Origin: an uncultured Bacteroidales bacterium | GTDB taxonomy: Bacteria > Bacteroidota > Bacteroidia > Bacteroidales > WCHB1-69 | Assembly: GCA_946186495.1 (NCBI GenBank) | Contig: CAMHNQ010000028.1 | Coordinates: forward strand, 1 to 37,125 | Direction: 5' to 3' | Length of the DNA stretch: 37,125 nucleotides | Notes under the pieces: generated by a model | Told to the model about the DNA's origin: nothing | Database searches by the model: none | The model's input: only the letters and a program-made list of their open reading frames with translations | Shown here: in pieces, positions 1-9,709 of the stretch | Layout of the letters: every line of letters starts with the position of its first letter | How positions within the stretch are numbered: position 1 is the first letter of the stretch | Translations under genes and position numbers: made by a program

Positions 1-3000
1 GGGGTTGGCGTCCCAGGTCACGGTCACGGCATGATTCTCCACGCTGGTGACCGTCAGGCCGGTCGGCACGTCGCACGGCTCGACTCCCTGCTCAAGTGTC
101 GTGAAAGTCACCTCGTTGCCATAGACGGTCTGGCCGCTGAAGGTGATGAACGCGCGGTAGGTGTAGCCGGTGCTTGCCGTCAGGCCGGTGAGGTTATACG
201 CGAAGTTGTTGCCCGTTGCCAGTACGGTGGCGTAGGTGCCGCCGGCAGTCTGCTTCCACTGGAAGCCCTTGGTCACGATGGTCACGTTGTCGGGATTCGT
301 GAGGGTGGCGTTCAGCGTGGCGGTGGTCTGTGCGACCGCCGTGGCGGCCGTGGTCGTCACGGTCGGGTCAGTGATGGTCGTGCCACCCGTGGTGGTGAAG
401 CTCACCGGAGTGGTCCACAGGCTGGCGCTACCGTCGCCGCAGATGGCCTGCACACGCACCTGGTAGGCCGTGCCGGCTGTCAGACCGGACATCGTGTAGG
501 ATGTTGTGGAGGCGGTGGCGTCCGTCCAGTTGGTGGCGGAAGCGGCCTTGTACTGCACGTTCCAGGCGGTCTCGGTGCCGCCGGCGGTCCAGGTGGCGGT
601 GGCGGCGTTGTCCGTGATGTTGCTCACGGCTAAGCCGGTGGGCGCGTCACACTCGGAGGCGGTCGCCAACGACACTTCGATGTCATCGACGTACCAGGAG
701 GTGAGGTCGGAGGAGCCGTTCACCGGGATGTAGCGGAACGCGATGCGCGTGGTGTTCGGCAGGTTGAGGCCGGCCAGGTCGGCGAAGGTTCTCGTCGTCT
801 GCGTGTAGGTCTGGTCCGTAAGCGTCTGCAGGGAGACGAACGTCGAGGAGTCGTACGGGTCGGTCATGTAGCCCAGCTCCAGGACGGCGTTCTGCGTGCT
901 CCAGTGGTTGTTGTAGGCCCAGAAGGAGACTTGCAGCAGGTCGATGTCCTCCACGAAGAGCGGAAGGGCGGTCACGATGTTGCCGAAAGCGACTTCCAAG
1001 GCGCTGGAGCCCGTGTGCGCGATGATGGACGTGGGCTCGATGTGCGGGTAGGTATGGCCGTTGCGGTAGCCCGTGGCGGCGGAGACCCAGCAGTTGAGGA
1101 TCTGGTCGTCGGTGCCCTCGAAGCCCGTGCTCCACGGCGTGGTGGCCACGGAAATCGGACCGCAGGCGGTGTTGAAGCTCACCGGGCCCGTCCAGGCACT
1201 CTCGTCGCCGACACCGCAGATGGAGCGAACATACACGTCATACTGCGTGCTTGCACTCAGATTCTGGAGCGTGTAGAGCTGCGAGGTCAGTGCGGACACC
1301 ACGGTGCCGTTGCCCGGGACGAACCCGTGCAGACCGTATTCCAGCTCCCATTCCGAAGCGTTTCCGAGGGACACCCAGCTGACGTCAGCTGCGTCCGTGG
1401 TGACGTTCAAGAAGGAGATGGATGCCGGGGCCGGACAGGAGACCAAAGTGGTGAAGCTCACCGTCTGCGTGGCGTCGGCCACACTGTCGGAAACACTGCA
1501 GTTGGTGATGACATACACCTCGTACTGCGTCTCGCTGCTCAAGCCCGTGATGGTCGTGGTGGTCTGGTTGGACGTGGCAGACAGCCAGTTGGCATCGTTG
1601 ACAGCCTTGTAGAATACCGTCCAGGAGTTGTGCGTCGGGTCGTTGTCCACCCAGGAGACATCCGCCTCGTTGCTGGTGATGTTGGTCACCGTCACGCTGG
1701 TCTTCACCGGGGAAGGACAGTTCGGGATCAGCTCTACGGTGAAGTCGTCGAGGTTCCAGCCGGCGCTGGATCCCGTGCCCGTGAAGCGGATGGCGATGCG
1801 GCCGGAAGCGGCTTGTATGCCGTTGAAATCGAACGGTCCCATGTAATTGCCGTTGCCGCCGCCGCTGCCGCCGCGCGAACCGGGAGTGCCGGCATCGCCC
1901 AGCAACACAAAGGAGGTCGGGTCATTCAAGTCCGTGATCACACCGACTTGGGCGCTGGTGCCGGAACCGTAGTGGGTGGCCCAGAAAGACATACGCAAGG
2001 TGTGGATGTCGTTGGAGAACTCAGGCAGAACCAACAGGTTGTCCGTGCCCTTGAACTCGATGGTGTTGCCGCCGGAATGGGCTGCCTCACCGTAGTTGCG
2101 ATAGACCAAGGGGAAGACACTGCTGCCGTTAGGGTAGGTGACAGGCGTCTCCCAGCACACTAATTGGGAGCTGGTGTAGCCTTCGAAGTCCTCGAACCAC
2201 GGGGCGGTGAAGGCGCCGCAGGCGGTGGTGAAGCCGACTTCCGTCCAGGTGCTGTACTCGCCGCCGTCGCAGACAGAGCGCAGGCGCACCTTGTAGGCAG
2301 TGTTCGGGTTCAGGCCCGTGATCACCTCAGCCATGGAGGTCACCGTGCCCATGCTCACCCAGTTGGTGTCGGACAAAGGTCTGTATTCCATCTCCCAGGC
2401 GGACTCCATGTATCCGGCCACCCAGGTCACAGTCGCGCCGTCGCTGGTGATGTTGCTGACGGTGACGACCGGGGAGGCGCAGGTGGAAGTGCCGCACTCC
2501 GCGCCGAAGACGACGTTGTTGCGGGAAGAGGTGCTGGTTCCGCCGGAGGGCGTGGAGGAGATGCTGTAGGCGCTGCCGTCCTGATAGACATAGCGGGAGG
2601 CCGTGAACGGGGCCGTGTGTGTCTTCCAGGTGTTGCCGTTCGTCCAGGAACCCGTCATGTCCACCACGACCAGCAACAGGTTGTCGGAGCCGTTGTAGGA
2701 GAACGGGGCGGTGAACGGGAAGGTGTTCGGGCCTACGTGCGTGGCCTGCGTGCCGCTATAGACCAGCTGTGCACCCGAAGCGTCGATCCAGTCGGCACCG
2801 GAAGTGGCGGAGGTGTGCATCAGGTAGATGCTGTAATTACGGTCTGTAACGTGGGCCGTCATGTCGAAGGTCACAGACTCCATTTCTCTCGGACCGCCGA
2901 TTTCGGAAGCGAGGAAGAGCTGCTGCGTATAGGAGTAGTTGTAATAGCTGTTGGAAGGCAGGTTGTTGTAGGCCGTGGTGCCGTCGCCGATGGTCGCATC

Positions 3001-6000
3001 ACCGCCCGTGAGGCATTGGGTGTGGAAGGAAATGGTGGTCCAGTCGCCCATGCTGAGGTCGTCGCAGTTCGGCTTCACGCGCAGGTCGTAGTTCGTGGAG
3101 AAGCTCAGGCCGCTCAGCAGATAGGAGGCCTCGGCGATGTTGTCGATGGTGGTCCAGTTCTCCATGTCGGCCTCGGAATATTCGAGGGTGTAGCTCTCCA
3201 CCGTGCCGAAGTAGCCGGGCGTCCAGCTGACTTGCGCCGTGGTGCCGGTGACTTCGGATACGGCCAGATTGTTGACCGGCGAGCAGGCGGGTGCGTAGTC
3301 GATGGTCACATCGTCGATGTAGAAGCCGCAGGAAGAGGCGTTGGAGACGCGGAAGGCAATGTACTTGCCGTCGCCCGTGTAATTGTTGAACTTGACAAAC
3401 TGTTCGGCGTAGGTGTAGGTGCTCATGGCCGTGAGGTCGATGGTGTCGATCGGCACGAAGGTGGAATCCGCCTCGTTGTCGGTCATCACACCCACCTCCA
3501 ACATGCCGGAGGAACCCGTGCGGCAAGCCCAGAAGTTCACCATCAGCTGGCTCACGTCAAAGCTCTGGTCTAAAGCAGGAGCGATGGCGATGTTGTAACA
3601 GTTGGAAGTCCAGTGGGCATCCAAATAGTGCGAGCCGCTGTGGGAGTAGGTGGTGCCGGTCGGGATGTAGAAATGGTGAGCGTTGTCGGAGGCGTAGCGG
3701 CTCCAACAAACGATGTAGTCCTGTTGACCGGCAGAATTGTACATGCCCGTGTTATAGACACCCGCCTCGAAATCCTCGGTATAAGGCAGTGCCACAATCG
3801 GGCCGCAGTCGGTGCGGAAGCTGGCGCTGATGGAGGTGCTCTCCAAACCGCTGCAGTCAGACCACACATAGACGTCGTACTGCGTGTTCGGGTTCAGGCC
3901 AGTGAGCGTGTAGGTCGTGTCGTAGGCGTTTTCCACGGTACCTTCGCCGGGAGTGAAGCCGGCAAGGCCGTATTCGATGTACCAAGTGGTGGCGTAGCCG
4001 GGCTCAGACCAGGCGAGATTCACCGTCTCGGAAGTGATGTTGGAAACGGTGAGGTTCACCGGGTGCTGGCATTGGGGGATGTAGTCCAGGGTCACGTCGT
4101 CCAAACGGAGGTTGTTGCCGCCGTTGCCGTTGCTGGCGCGGAAAGCGATGTATTGGCCATAACCCGTGTAGTCTGCCAAGGAGTATTCCACAAGGGTATA
4201 TTCATTGTTCGGCAGATAAGGGGCCGGAATCGTGTCCAAGGTCTCGAACGTGGTTGGGTCGCTCTTGTCGGTCATCACGCCCAACTCGAGGACGACAGGG
4301 GCGGATGCGGAGGTGCTGCGCACCCAGAAGGAGACCTGCAGCCCGTTCAGGCTGATGCTCTCGTCAACTTTCGGCATGATGGCGATGTTGGTGACGTTGG
4401 CGCCATCATAGAACCGGAGGGCGTTGGGCGTGGTGTGCGCCGCGCTGGTCGGATACATTTGGACGGGCTTGGAAGGATCGGTGGTGTAGCGGTCCCAGCA
4501 ATAAATATAGGCCTCGGTGCCGGAGCCGTAGGTGTCAGTGTCGAAGTCCTGGCTGTAGGGAAGGTCCCAGATGGCCTCGCACTCGGTGCGGAAAGCCACG
4601 GCCTCAGACCATTCGCTGTAGTCGTTCGTGCCGCAAATTGAGCGGACGCGAGCCTGGTACTGCGTGTTGGCGTCTAAGCCGTTGAGCGTGTAGGGGGAGC
4701 CGATGACACTGCCCGCGGAGGTCCACTCAGTGTCGGAGGCGGCCTTGTACTCCACCTCGACGCTCTGCGAGACATTGGGGTTGTACCAGCTGATTTCGGC
4801 GGAATAGGCATCCGTGAAACCCGCTGCCAGCGTGTTCGGACGGATGCAGGAACTCTCGTCGCAGTAGCCGAACCGGAAGTTGTTCACGTTGTTGGTGATG
4901 GAACCCGTTACGCCTGGGTTGAAGGCGTCGTAGGGGTTGCTGTCGCGATAGTTGTAGCGGGCCATGTCGGTCGTGGTGGCGTCGCTGTGCACGGAGAAAT
5001 TGTGCGTGGAGGTGTAGCTGTTCGTGTGGTCGTTGAACACCACCAGCAAGTTGTCGGTACCGTTGTAGGAAAACACTGCGCTGAAATTCACCGTGATCCA
5101 GTCTCCCGTGCCGAACTCGATGCCGCCGGAATAAACCTGCGTGAACTCGATGCCGTTGGTGGAGTCGGGCAGAATCCAGCCGTTGGTCAGGGTCATGCCG
5201 TCGGGCACGTGCGCAAGATAGATGTCGCACTGGCGGGTGGTGGCGGAGGTGGTGTTGTCCTTGAAGGAGAGGGTGCTGAAGTCTGCCGCCGACCCCTCGA
5301 AGTAGGACGCTTGGACAATCTGCTGGGAATAGCTGTTCTTGTAGTAGATATGGGTGGGCAGATAGCTGTAGGTGGCTGTGCCGTCGCCCGCAGTGATGTC
5401 CACCGGGGAGTTGCACGGCGTGGTGAAGCTGACGGTCACCTCGGAGCCGAGGCCGCCACCGCCGCAATCGGGCTGCACGGACACCGTATAGGCCGTATAC
5501 TCGCTCAAGTTGCCCAGAATGTAGTCGGTCTCCGTGGTGGTCTCGGTGTAGCTAGCTCCGGAGGTGTCGGTCACGTTGATGACGTACTCCACGGTCTCGC
5601 CGACCGTGTTGGGCTGCCAGTGCAGGGAGGCGTTCGTGCCGTAGATGTGGTCAACGGTGAGGTTGATGACGGGGGAACAGGTCGGTGCCACATCCACCGT
5701 GATGTCATCCATATAAATAGATGTATAAGTGGCGCCGGCGTTGTATTTGAACGCGATGTAAGGCTTGCCTGCAGCTGCACTGCTGAAATACGCAGTATAT
5801 TCATAGTAAGTGCTCGTGGCCGCGAAGGTGAACGTCTGGATCGGGGTGAACGTGCTGGCATCCTCCGGGTCGCTCATCACGCCCACGGTCACGGTGTTGT
5901 TCACATTGCCCGTCCTCGCCCAGAAGTTGACCATCAGGTTTTCCATCGGATAGGTGTTCATGTCGAACATCTTGGGTAGCACCAGCATGTAGTTGTCAGA

Positions 6001-7590
6001 GGTGTTGTACATGTACGCGTAGATGCTTCTGCTGCCGGTATGAGCGTAACTGCTGGAGGTGTAAGGATAGTTGTTGGTGGAGATTCGCGTGTAGCACTCC
6101 GGCACCTGCGAGGAGGCGTAGGCCTCGAAGTCTTCGGTGAAGGGCAGGGTCACGATGGCGCACTTCGACAGGTAAATCTTCACCTCGCCGAGGGTGCCGT
6201 TCGGGTTGATGGTGAGCGTCTGCTCGCCCGGTCCGAACTCGTCGCCATAGATTTCGTCGCCGTTCAGCGTCACCGACTCGATGCGGTAGCCCGCGTCGGG
6301 GGTCACGGTGATGGTCATGATGTCGGAGCCCATGCAGGTCACGTAGGAGGTGTCGGGGGTCACTGTGCCGTGCACCAGCCCGTCGCTGCCCGCCATGATG
6401 GCGGCGGTGACGAAGGCCTGCGGGTAGACAGTGATGGTGGAGGAGAGCGTGGCGGTGGTGCCGTTATACAGGCCCGTCACAGTGTAGGTGGTCGTGGCGG
6501 AGGGCGTCACCGTGATACTCTCGGTGTTCGCCCCCGTGCTCCACTGGTAGGAATCCAAGCCGTGGGCGGTGAGGGTGACGCTCTCGCCGTTGCAGATCTC
6601 GGCCACTGCGGGGTTCACGCCGGGCATGTAGGACATGATGGGATAGCCGTTGTTGATGCCGAAGTCCACGCCGAAGGCATTGCCTAAGAGGGCGATCATG
6701 TTGGAAGACTGCATTTCGGCTTGCGATACAGACGTGCCGTGCGAAGAAGCGGACGACTGGGTCGTGGAACTCAGGATGTTGGCGTAGGAGTAGCAATTGG
6801 TGCGGTTGCCGCCGTGCGCGGTCATGCCGCCAAAGTTCGTGCTGTAGGCGAAGAGGTCGCCGGCAAAATAGGCGTTGGTGATATAGGAACGTTCGGCATT
6901 GCCCGAGATGCCTCCGGGATAGTGACCCGTGATGGATCCCGTCACGCCGCAGTTCTCGATGTAGGTGCTGCCGCTGTTCGGGTGGGTGGCGCCGAAGATG
7001 CCGCCGATGTTGTTGCTGCCGCTGGTGTTCTCGCCCACAATGCGGGCGTTGATGACCAGACAGTGACGGACATACACCGAGTTGCTTCCGCGCGGGAAGC
7101 CGGCGATGCAGCCCATCATGCCCCGTGATTTCAGCACGGGGTTCACCATGACGAGCGAGTCGATGGTGCAGGGGTTCTCCAAAGCGCAGAACAAGCCCGC
7201 GTGGAACGTGCTGCCCTTGTCACAGTAGAGGTTATAGATGCTGTGGCCGTGGCCGTTGAAGTTGCCCTTGAACGCATACCCGTCCGAAGGGCTCTCTCCG
7301 GTCGGGGAACCGCCGCCGATGGGCGTCCAGTTGTTGGTGGAGTCGCCGGTGCTGTTCAGCCAGATGTCGGCCGTCAGGTTCAGCGCCACCCCCTGGAAGG
7401 AGGTCCCGCTGTTCACCAACTGCGCCACACCCGCGAGCTGCTCCGGCGTGGAGATGTCGAATGCGGTCTGGGTCGCGTCGTACCACGAAATGTCCGCGGT
7501 ACCGTCCCAAACCGTCTGTGCAAGCACTCTTGGATGTGAACAAAAGAGTGCTAAAATGCACAACATGCTGATAGTGAATAACTTATTCAT
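1..7590 (-). CDS. Giant secreted multi-domain FN3 / MAM-like (choice-of-anchor J) protein, 3' end outside window
   Basis: One frame is open from the ATG at 7590 to the left edge (2,530 codons, no stop seen). Residues 1-26 are a signal peptide (MNKLFTISMLCILALFCSHP..). Next come a WDGTADISWYDATQTAF segment common at the start of Bacteroidales surface proteins, a GLUG/beta-helix-like stretch (about 7230-6700) and a PKD/Ig-like segment (about 6605-6480). The rest alternates FN3-like domains (about ten; for example 5685-5420, 4850-4580, 4075-3800, 3295-3015, 2510-2215, 1735-1435, 1430-1160, 645-390, 370-95 and a partial at 80-1) with five MAM/jelly-roll-like domains (LPFTEDFE or similar, ending in YxDDI/LDDV; about 6160-5690, 4580-4080, 3800-3300, 2215-1740, 1155-655) and two 'GDGT' beta-sandwich repeats (5410-4860, 3010-2515). 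By family knowledge it is an exported adhesin or matrix protein. Export by T9SS is inferred, because the C-terminus is not visible. No enzyme motif was found. Confidence 0.9.
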   Translation of the reverse strand, partial: MNKLFTISMLCILALFCSHPRVLAQTVWDGTADISWYDATQTAFDISTPEQLAGVAQLVNSGTSFQGVALNLTADIWLNSTGDSTNNWTPIGGGSPTGESPSDGYAFKGNFNGHGHSIYNLYCDKGSTFHAGLFCALENPCTIDSLVMVNPVLKSRGMMGCIAGFPRGSNSVYVRHCLVINARIVGENTSGSNNIGGIFGATHPNSGSTYIENCGVTGSITGHYPGGISGNAERSYITNAYFAGDLFAYSTNFGGMTAHGGNRTNCYSYANILSSTTQSSASSHGTSVSQAEMQSSNMIALLGNAFGVDFGINNGYPIMSYMPGVNPAVAEICNGESVTLTAHGLDSYQWSTGANTESITVTPSATTTYTVTGLYNGTTATLSSTITVYPQAFVTAAIMAGSDGLVHGTVTPDTSYVTCMGSDIMTITVTPDAGYRIESVTLNGDEIYGDEFGPGEQTLTINPNGTLGEVKIYLSKCAIVTLPFTEDFEAYASSQVPECYTRISTNNYPYTSSSYAHTGSRSIYAYMYNTSDNYMLVLPKMFDMNTYPMENLMVNFWARTGNVNNTVTVGVMSDPEDASTFTPIQTFTFAATSTYYEYTAYFSSAAAGKPYIAFKYNAGATYTSIYMDDITVDVAPTCSPVINLTVDHIYGTNASLHWQPNTVGETVEYVINVTDTSGASYTETTTETDYILGNLSEYTAYTVSVQPDCGGGGLGSEVTVSFTTPCNSPVDITAGDGTATYSYLPTHIYYKNSYSQQIVQASYFEGSAADFSTLSFKDNTTSATTRQCDIYLAHVPDGMTLTNGWILPDSTNGIEFTQVYSGGIEFGTGDWITVNFSAVFSYNGTDNLLVVFNDHTNSYTSTHNFSVHSDATTTDMARYNYRDSNPYDAFNPGVTGSITNNVNNFRFGYCDESSCIRPNTLAAGFTDAYSAEISWYNPNVSQSVEVEYKAASDTEWTSAGSVIGSPYTLNGLDANTQYQARVRSICGTNDYSEWSEAVAFRTECEAIWDLPYSQDFDTDTYGSGTEAYIYCWDRYTTDPSKPVQMYPTSAAHTTPNALRFYDGANVTNIAIMPKVDESISLNGLQVSFWVRSTSASAPVVLELGVMTDKSDPTTFETLDTIPAPYLPNNEYTLVEYSLADYTGYGQYIAFRASNGNGGNNLRLDDVTLDYIPQCQHPVNLTVSNITSETVNLAWSEPGYATTWYIEYGLAGFTPGEGTVENAYDTTYTLTGLNPNTQYDVYVWSDCSGLESTSISASFRTDCGPIVALPYTEDFEAGVYNTGMYNSAGQQDYIVCWSRYASDNAHHFYIPTGTTYSHSGSHYLDAHWTSNCYNIAIAPALDQSFDVSQLMVNFWACRTGSSGMLEVGVMTDNEADSTFVPIDTIDLTAMSTYTYAEQFVKFNNYTGDGKYIAFRVSNASSCGFYIDDVTIDYAPACSPVNNLAVSEVTGTTAQVSWTPGYFGTVESYTLEYSEADMENWTTIDNIAEASYLLSGLSFSTNYDLRVKPNCDDLSMGDWTTISFHTQCLTGGDATIGDGTTAYNNLPSNSYYNYSYTQQLFLASEIGGPREMESVTFDMTAHVTDRNYSIYLMHTSATSGADWIDASGAQLVYSGTQATHVGPNTFPFTAPFSYNGSDNLLLVVVDMTGSWTNGNTWKTHTAPFTASRYVYQDGSAYSISSTPSGGTSTSSRNNVVFGAECGTSTCASPVVTVSNITSDGATVTWVAGYMESAWEMEYRPLSDTNWVSMGTVTSMAEVITGLNPNTAYKVRLRSVCDGGEYSTWTEVGFTTACGAFTAPWFEDFEGYTSSQLVCWETPVTYPNGSSVFPLVYRNYGEAAHSGGNTIEFKGTDNLLVLPEFSNDIHTLRMSFWATHYGSGTSAQVGVITDLNDPTSFVLLGDAGTPGSRGGSGGGNGNYMGPFDFNGIQAASGRIAIRFTGTGSSAGWNLDDFTVELIPNCPSPVKTSVTVTNITSNEADVSWVDNDPTHNSWTVFYKAVNDANWLSATSNQTTTTITGLSSETQYEVYVITNCSVSDSVADATQTVSFTTLVSCPAPASISFLNVTTDAADVSWVSLGNASEWELEYGLHGFVPGNGTVVSALTSQLYTLQNLSASTQYDVYVRSICGVGDESAWTGPVSFNTACGPISVATTPWSTGFEGTDDQILNCWVSAATGYRNGHTYPHIEPTSIIAHTGSSALEVAFGNIVTALPLFVEDIDLLQVSFWAYNNHWSTQNAVLELGYMTDPYDSSTFVSLQTLTDQTYTQTTRTFADLAGLNLPNTTRIAFRYIPVNGSSDLTSWYVDDIEVSLATASECDAPTGLAVSNITDNAATATWTAGGTETAWNVQYKAASATNWTDATASTTSYTMSGLTAGTAYQVRVQAICGDGSASLWTTPVSFTTTGGTTITDPTVTTTAATAVAQTTATLNATLTNPDNVTIVTKGFQWKQTAGGTYATVLATGNNFAYNLTGLTASTGYTYRAFITFSGQTVYGNEVTFTTLEQGVEPCDVPTGLTVTSVENHAVTVTWDANP

Positions 7591-7634
7591 GATAATTGGG
7601 TTATAAAAAATGGATTTATGTCAAAATTCCGCGG

Positions 7635-7642
7635 CAAAAATA
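7635..7642 (-). promoter_or_regulatory. Bacteroidota -7 box for the FN3 protein
   Basis: The minus strand reads TATTTTTG, matching TAnnTTTG, about 45 nt before the ATG at 7590. The upstream -33 element is not clear. Confidence 0.5.
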
Positions 7643-7735
7643 CAAATTTTCCCATATGTTTGTCGAAACACTTTTTTTTTCTTTTTCTTCGTTCAGCGGC
7701 GGTTCCGCATGGAGGGTTTCCTATTAAAAAAAATG

Positions 7736-7743
7736 TATTTTTG
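7736..7743 (+). promoter_or_regulatory. Bacteroidota -7 box for the acyl-CoA synthetase
   Basis: TATTTTTG lies 20 nt before the ATG at 7764. It faces away from the minus-strand box at 7635-7642, so this 173-bp gap holds two divergent promoters separated by a long T-rich tract (7672-7690). Confidence 0.55.
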
Positions 7744-7763
7744 CCGCCTGAAAATTTTGGATT

Positions 7764-9524
7764 ATGCAAGTTACGCGACTTTTCGACATGCTTGAGCGGG
7801 ACTTGAAGGAGTTCCCGAAAGAAGATGCGCTGTGCTGCAAGGAGAACGGCATTTGGGTGAAATACAGTACCGCCAAATACGTGGAAATTGTGAACAACCT
7901 CTCCTATGGGCTGCTCCAATTGGGTATCAAGAAGGGTGACAGTGTCGCCACCATCACACCGAACCGTCCCGAATGGAACTTCCTCGACATGGCCATCATG
8001 CAGATTGGCGCCCTCCATGTGGCCATCTATCCGACCATCAGCGAGAACGATTATCGGCACATCTTCGATGACGCCGATGTCAAGCTGGTGTTTGTGGCCG
8101 GATGGGACCTGTTGCGCAAGATCACCCAAATATTGGAAGACAAACCCGAGTTGAAAAACAATGTCTACACTTTCCGGAACTTGTTAGGATACAAGCATCT
8201 CAATGAGGTTATAGAACTGGGGCGCGCAAACCCCGCCCCGCAGTATCTGCAGGAGATCAAGGACAGCATCAAGCCTGACGACGTGGTGTCGCTGGTCTAT
8301 ACTTCCGGTACCACGGGTTTCCCAAAAGGCGTGATGCTCACCCACCGCAACTTCCTCTCCAATGTGGAGGCCATCCTGCCCATCATCCCCACCACCGAGA
8401 ACAACCGCATCCTCAGCTACCTGCCGCTGTGCCACGTCTATGAGCGCATGATGAACTATTCGTGGCAGTATCTCGGACTCCCCATCTATTACGCGGAGAG
8501 CCTGGCCAAGATCCAGGAGAACATGATGGAACTCAAGCCCGACATCTTCACGACCGTGCCACGGCTGTTGGAGAAGGTGTACGACAAGATCCTCGCCAAA
8601 GGCCACAAGCTGGGCAAGACCAAGAAGAAGATTTTTTTCTGGGCCAACGAGATCGCGCTGCAGTACGGTGACAACCCGGGCAAGCGCTATGACCGCAGGC
8701 TGAAGCTGGCGAGAAAGCTGGTTCTCAACCAGTGGAACAAGGCTCTGGGCGGCAACCTCAAAGTCATCGTGACCGGCGGCGCCGCCATACAGCCCCGCAT
8801 CTCCAAGGTCTTCTGGGCCATGGGAATCCCTGTGCTGGAGGGCTACGGCACCACCGAGACCTCGCCGGTCATCGCCGTGAGCAACTTCTTCGAGGGTGGC
8901 ATGGAAATCGGCACCGCTGGCCCCGTGCTCCCCGGCACCCGCGTGCGCATCGCCGACGACGGGGAAATCCTCACCAAAGGCCCCCATGTCATGAAAGGCT
9001 ACCACAACCTGCCCGAACAGACCGCAGAAGTAATCGACTCCGACGGCTGGCTCCATACCGGCGACCTTGGACAACTCACCCCCGAAGGTCGTCTCAAAAT
9101 CACCGGACGCAAGAAGGAGATGTTCAAGACCGCCTTCGGCAAATATGTTGTACCCACCATCATTGAGAACAAATTCCTCGAAGAGCCCCTGGTGGACAAT
9201 ATCCTCGTGGTTGGGGAGAACAAACAGTTCGCCGCTGCCCTTATCGTCCCGAACTTCACGGATCTGCGTGCCTGGTGTGCCAACAAAGGCATCAACTACA
9301 CCACCAATGAGGAGATGATCGAGCACCCCGAAGTACAGAAAAAATTCAAGAAGATCGTTGATGAATACAACCACTTCTTCGGTGACACCGAAAAGGTGAA
9401 ACGTTTCCTGCTGATGAACCATGAATGGTCCATCCAGTCGGGAGAACTCACGCCGACACTGAAACTCAAACGCAACGTGCTGATCAAGAAGTACGGGGAG
9501 CAGATTGAAAAGCTGTTCGCCTGA
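7764..9524 (+). CDS. Long-chain fatty acid--CoA ligase (AMP-binding family)
   Basis: A 586-aa member of the ANL adenylate-forming superfamily. It activates a fatty acid with ATP to an acyl-AMP and then transfers it to CoA. The P-loop-like motif YTSGTTGFPKGVMLTHRN, the A5 motif GYGTTETSP, the HTGDLG segment and the hinge GRKKEMFKTAFGKYV with its downstream Lys are all present. The length and the ending (LKLKRNVLIKKY..) fit the FadD15/FACS-like group of membrane-associated long-chain ligases that is common in Bacteroidales. There is no signal peptide, so it should act in the cytoplasm at the inner membrane. It stands alone behind its own -7 box, with 185 bp before cysS. The substrate chain length is inferred from the family only. 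Confidence 0.93.
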   Translation: MQVTRLFDMLERDLKEFPKEDALCCKENGIWVKYSTAKYVEIVNNLSYGLLQLGIKKGDSVATITPNRPEWNFLDMAIMQIGALHVAIYPTISENDYRHIFDDADVKLVFVAGWDLLRKITQILEDKPELKNNVYTFRNLLGYKHLNEVIELGRANPAPQYLQEIKDSIKPDDVVSLVYTSGTTGFPKGVMLTHRNFLSNVEAILPIIPTTENNRILSYLPLCHVYERMMNYSWQYLGLPIYYAESLAKIQENMMELKPDIFTTVPRLLEKVYDKILAKGHKLGKTKKKIFFWANEIALQYGDNPGKRYDRRLKLARKLVLNQWNKALGGNLKVIVTGGAAIQPRISKVFWAMGIPVLEGYGTTETSPVIAVSNFFEGGMEIGTAGPVLPGTRVRIADDGEILTKGPHVMKGYHNLPEQTAEVIDSDGWLHTGDLGQLTPEGRLKITGRKKEMFKTAFGKYVVPTIIENKFLEEPLVDNILVVGENKQFAAALIVPNFTDLRAWCANKGINYTTNEEMIEHPEVQKKFKKIVDEYNHFFGDTEKVKRFLLMNHEWSIQSGELTPTLKLKRNVLIKKYGEQIEKLFA

Positions 9525-9669
9525 TTTTAGGCAAAAGGCAGTCCATGCCGCGATCCCAGCCGATGACCGATGCCGCCGTGAGGTACAGAATGCCGGCATT
9601 TCTTTCGCCTGTTAATCCATTGGTGACCAAATGTTGACAGATTTTGTTCTCAGTTCAATTAAAAAATCG

Positions 9670-9677
9670 TACTTTTG
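9670..9677 (+). promoter_or_regulatory. -7 box for cysS
   Basis: TACTTTTG matches TAnnTTTG, 32 nt before the cysS ATG. A TTTG at 9641-9644 is a possible -33 element, but the 25-nt spacing is longer than usual. The rest of the 9525-9709 gap shows nothing recognisable and no T-box-like structure. Confidence 0.55.
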
Positions 9678-9709
9678 CGGTGTGATTTTGAACAATAAAA
9701 ACACTTAGG

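Noticed and set aside
904..3573. Long plus-strand open frames opposite the FN3 protein, also at 3613-4641, 4987-5979 and 6040-6687
   Set aside because: They are in register with the codons of the minus-strand gene and consist of Gly/Val/Arg/His-rich sequence without domains. They are antisense shadows of a GC-rich repetitive gene.
8184..9599. 471-codon minus-strand frame opposite the acyl-CoA synthetase
   Set aside because: The plus-strand protein has all ANL motifs. The minus frame has no protein-like features and exists because of codon bias.
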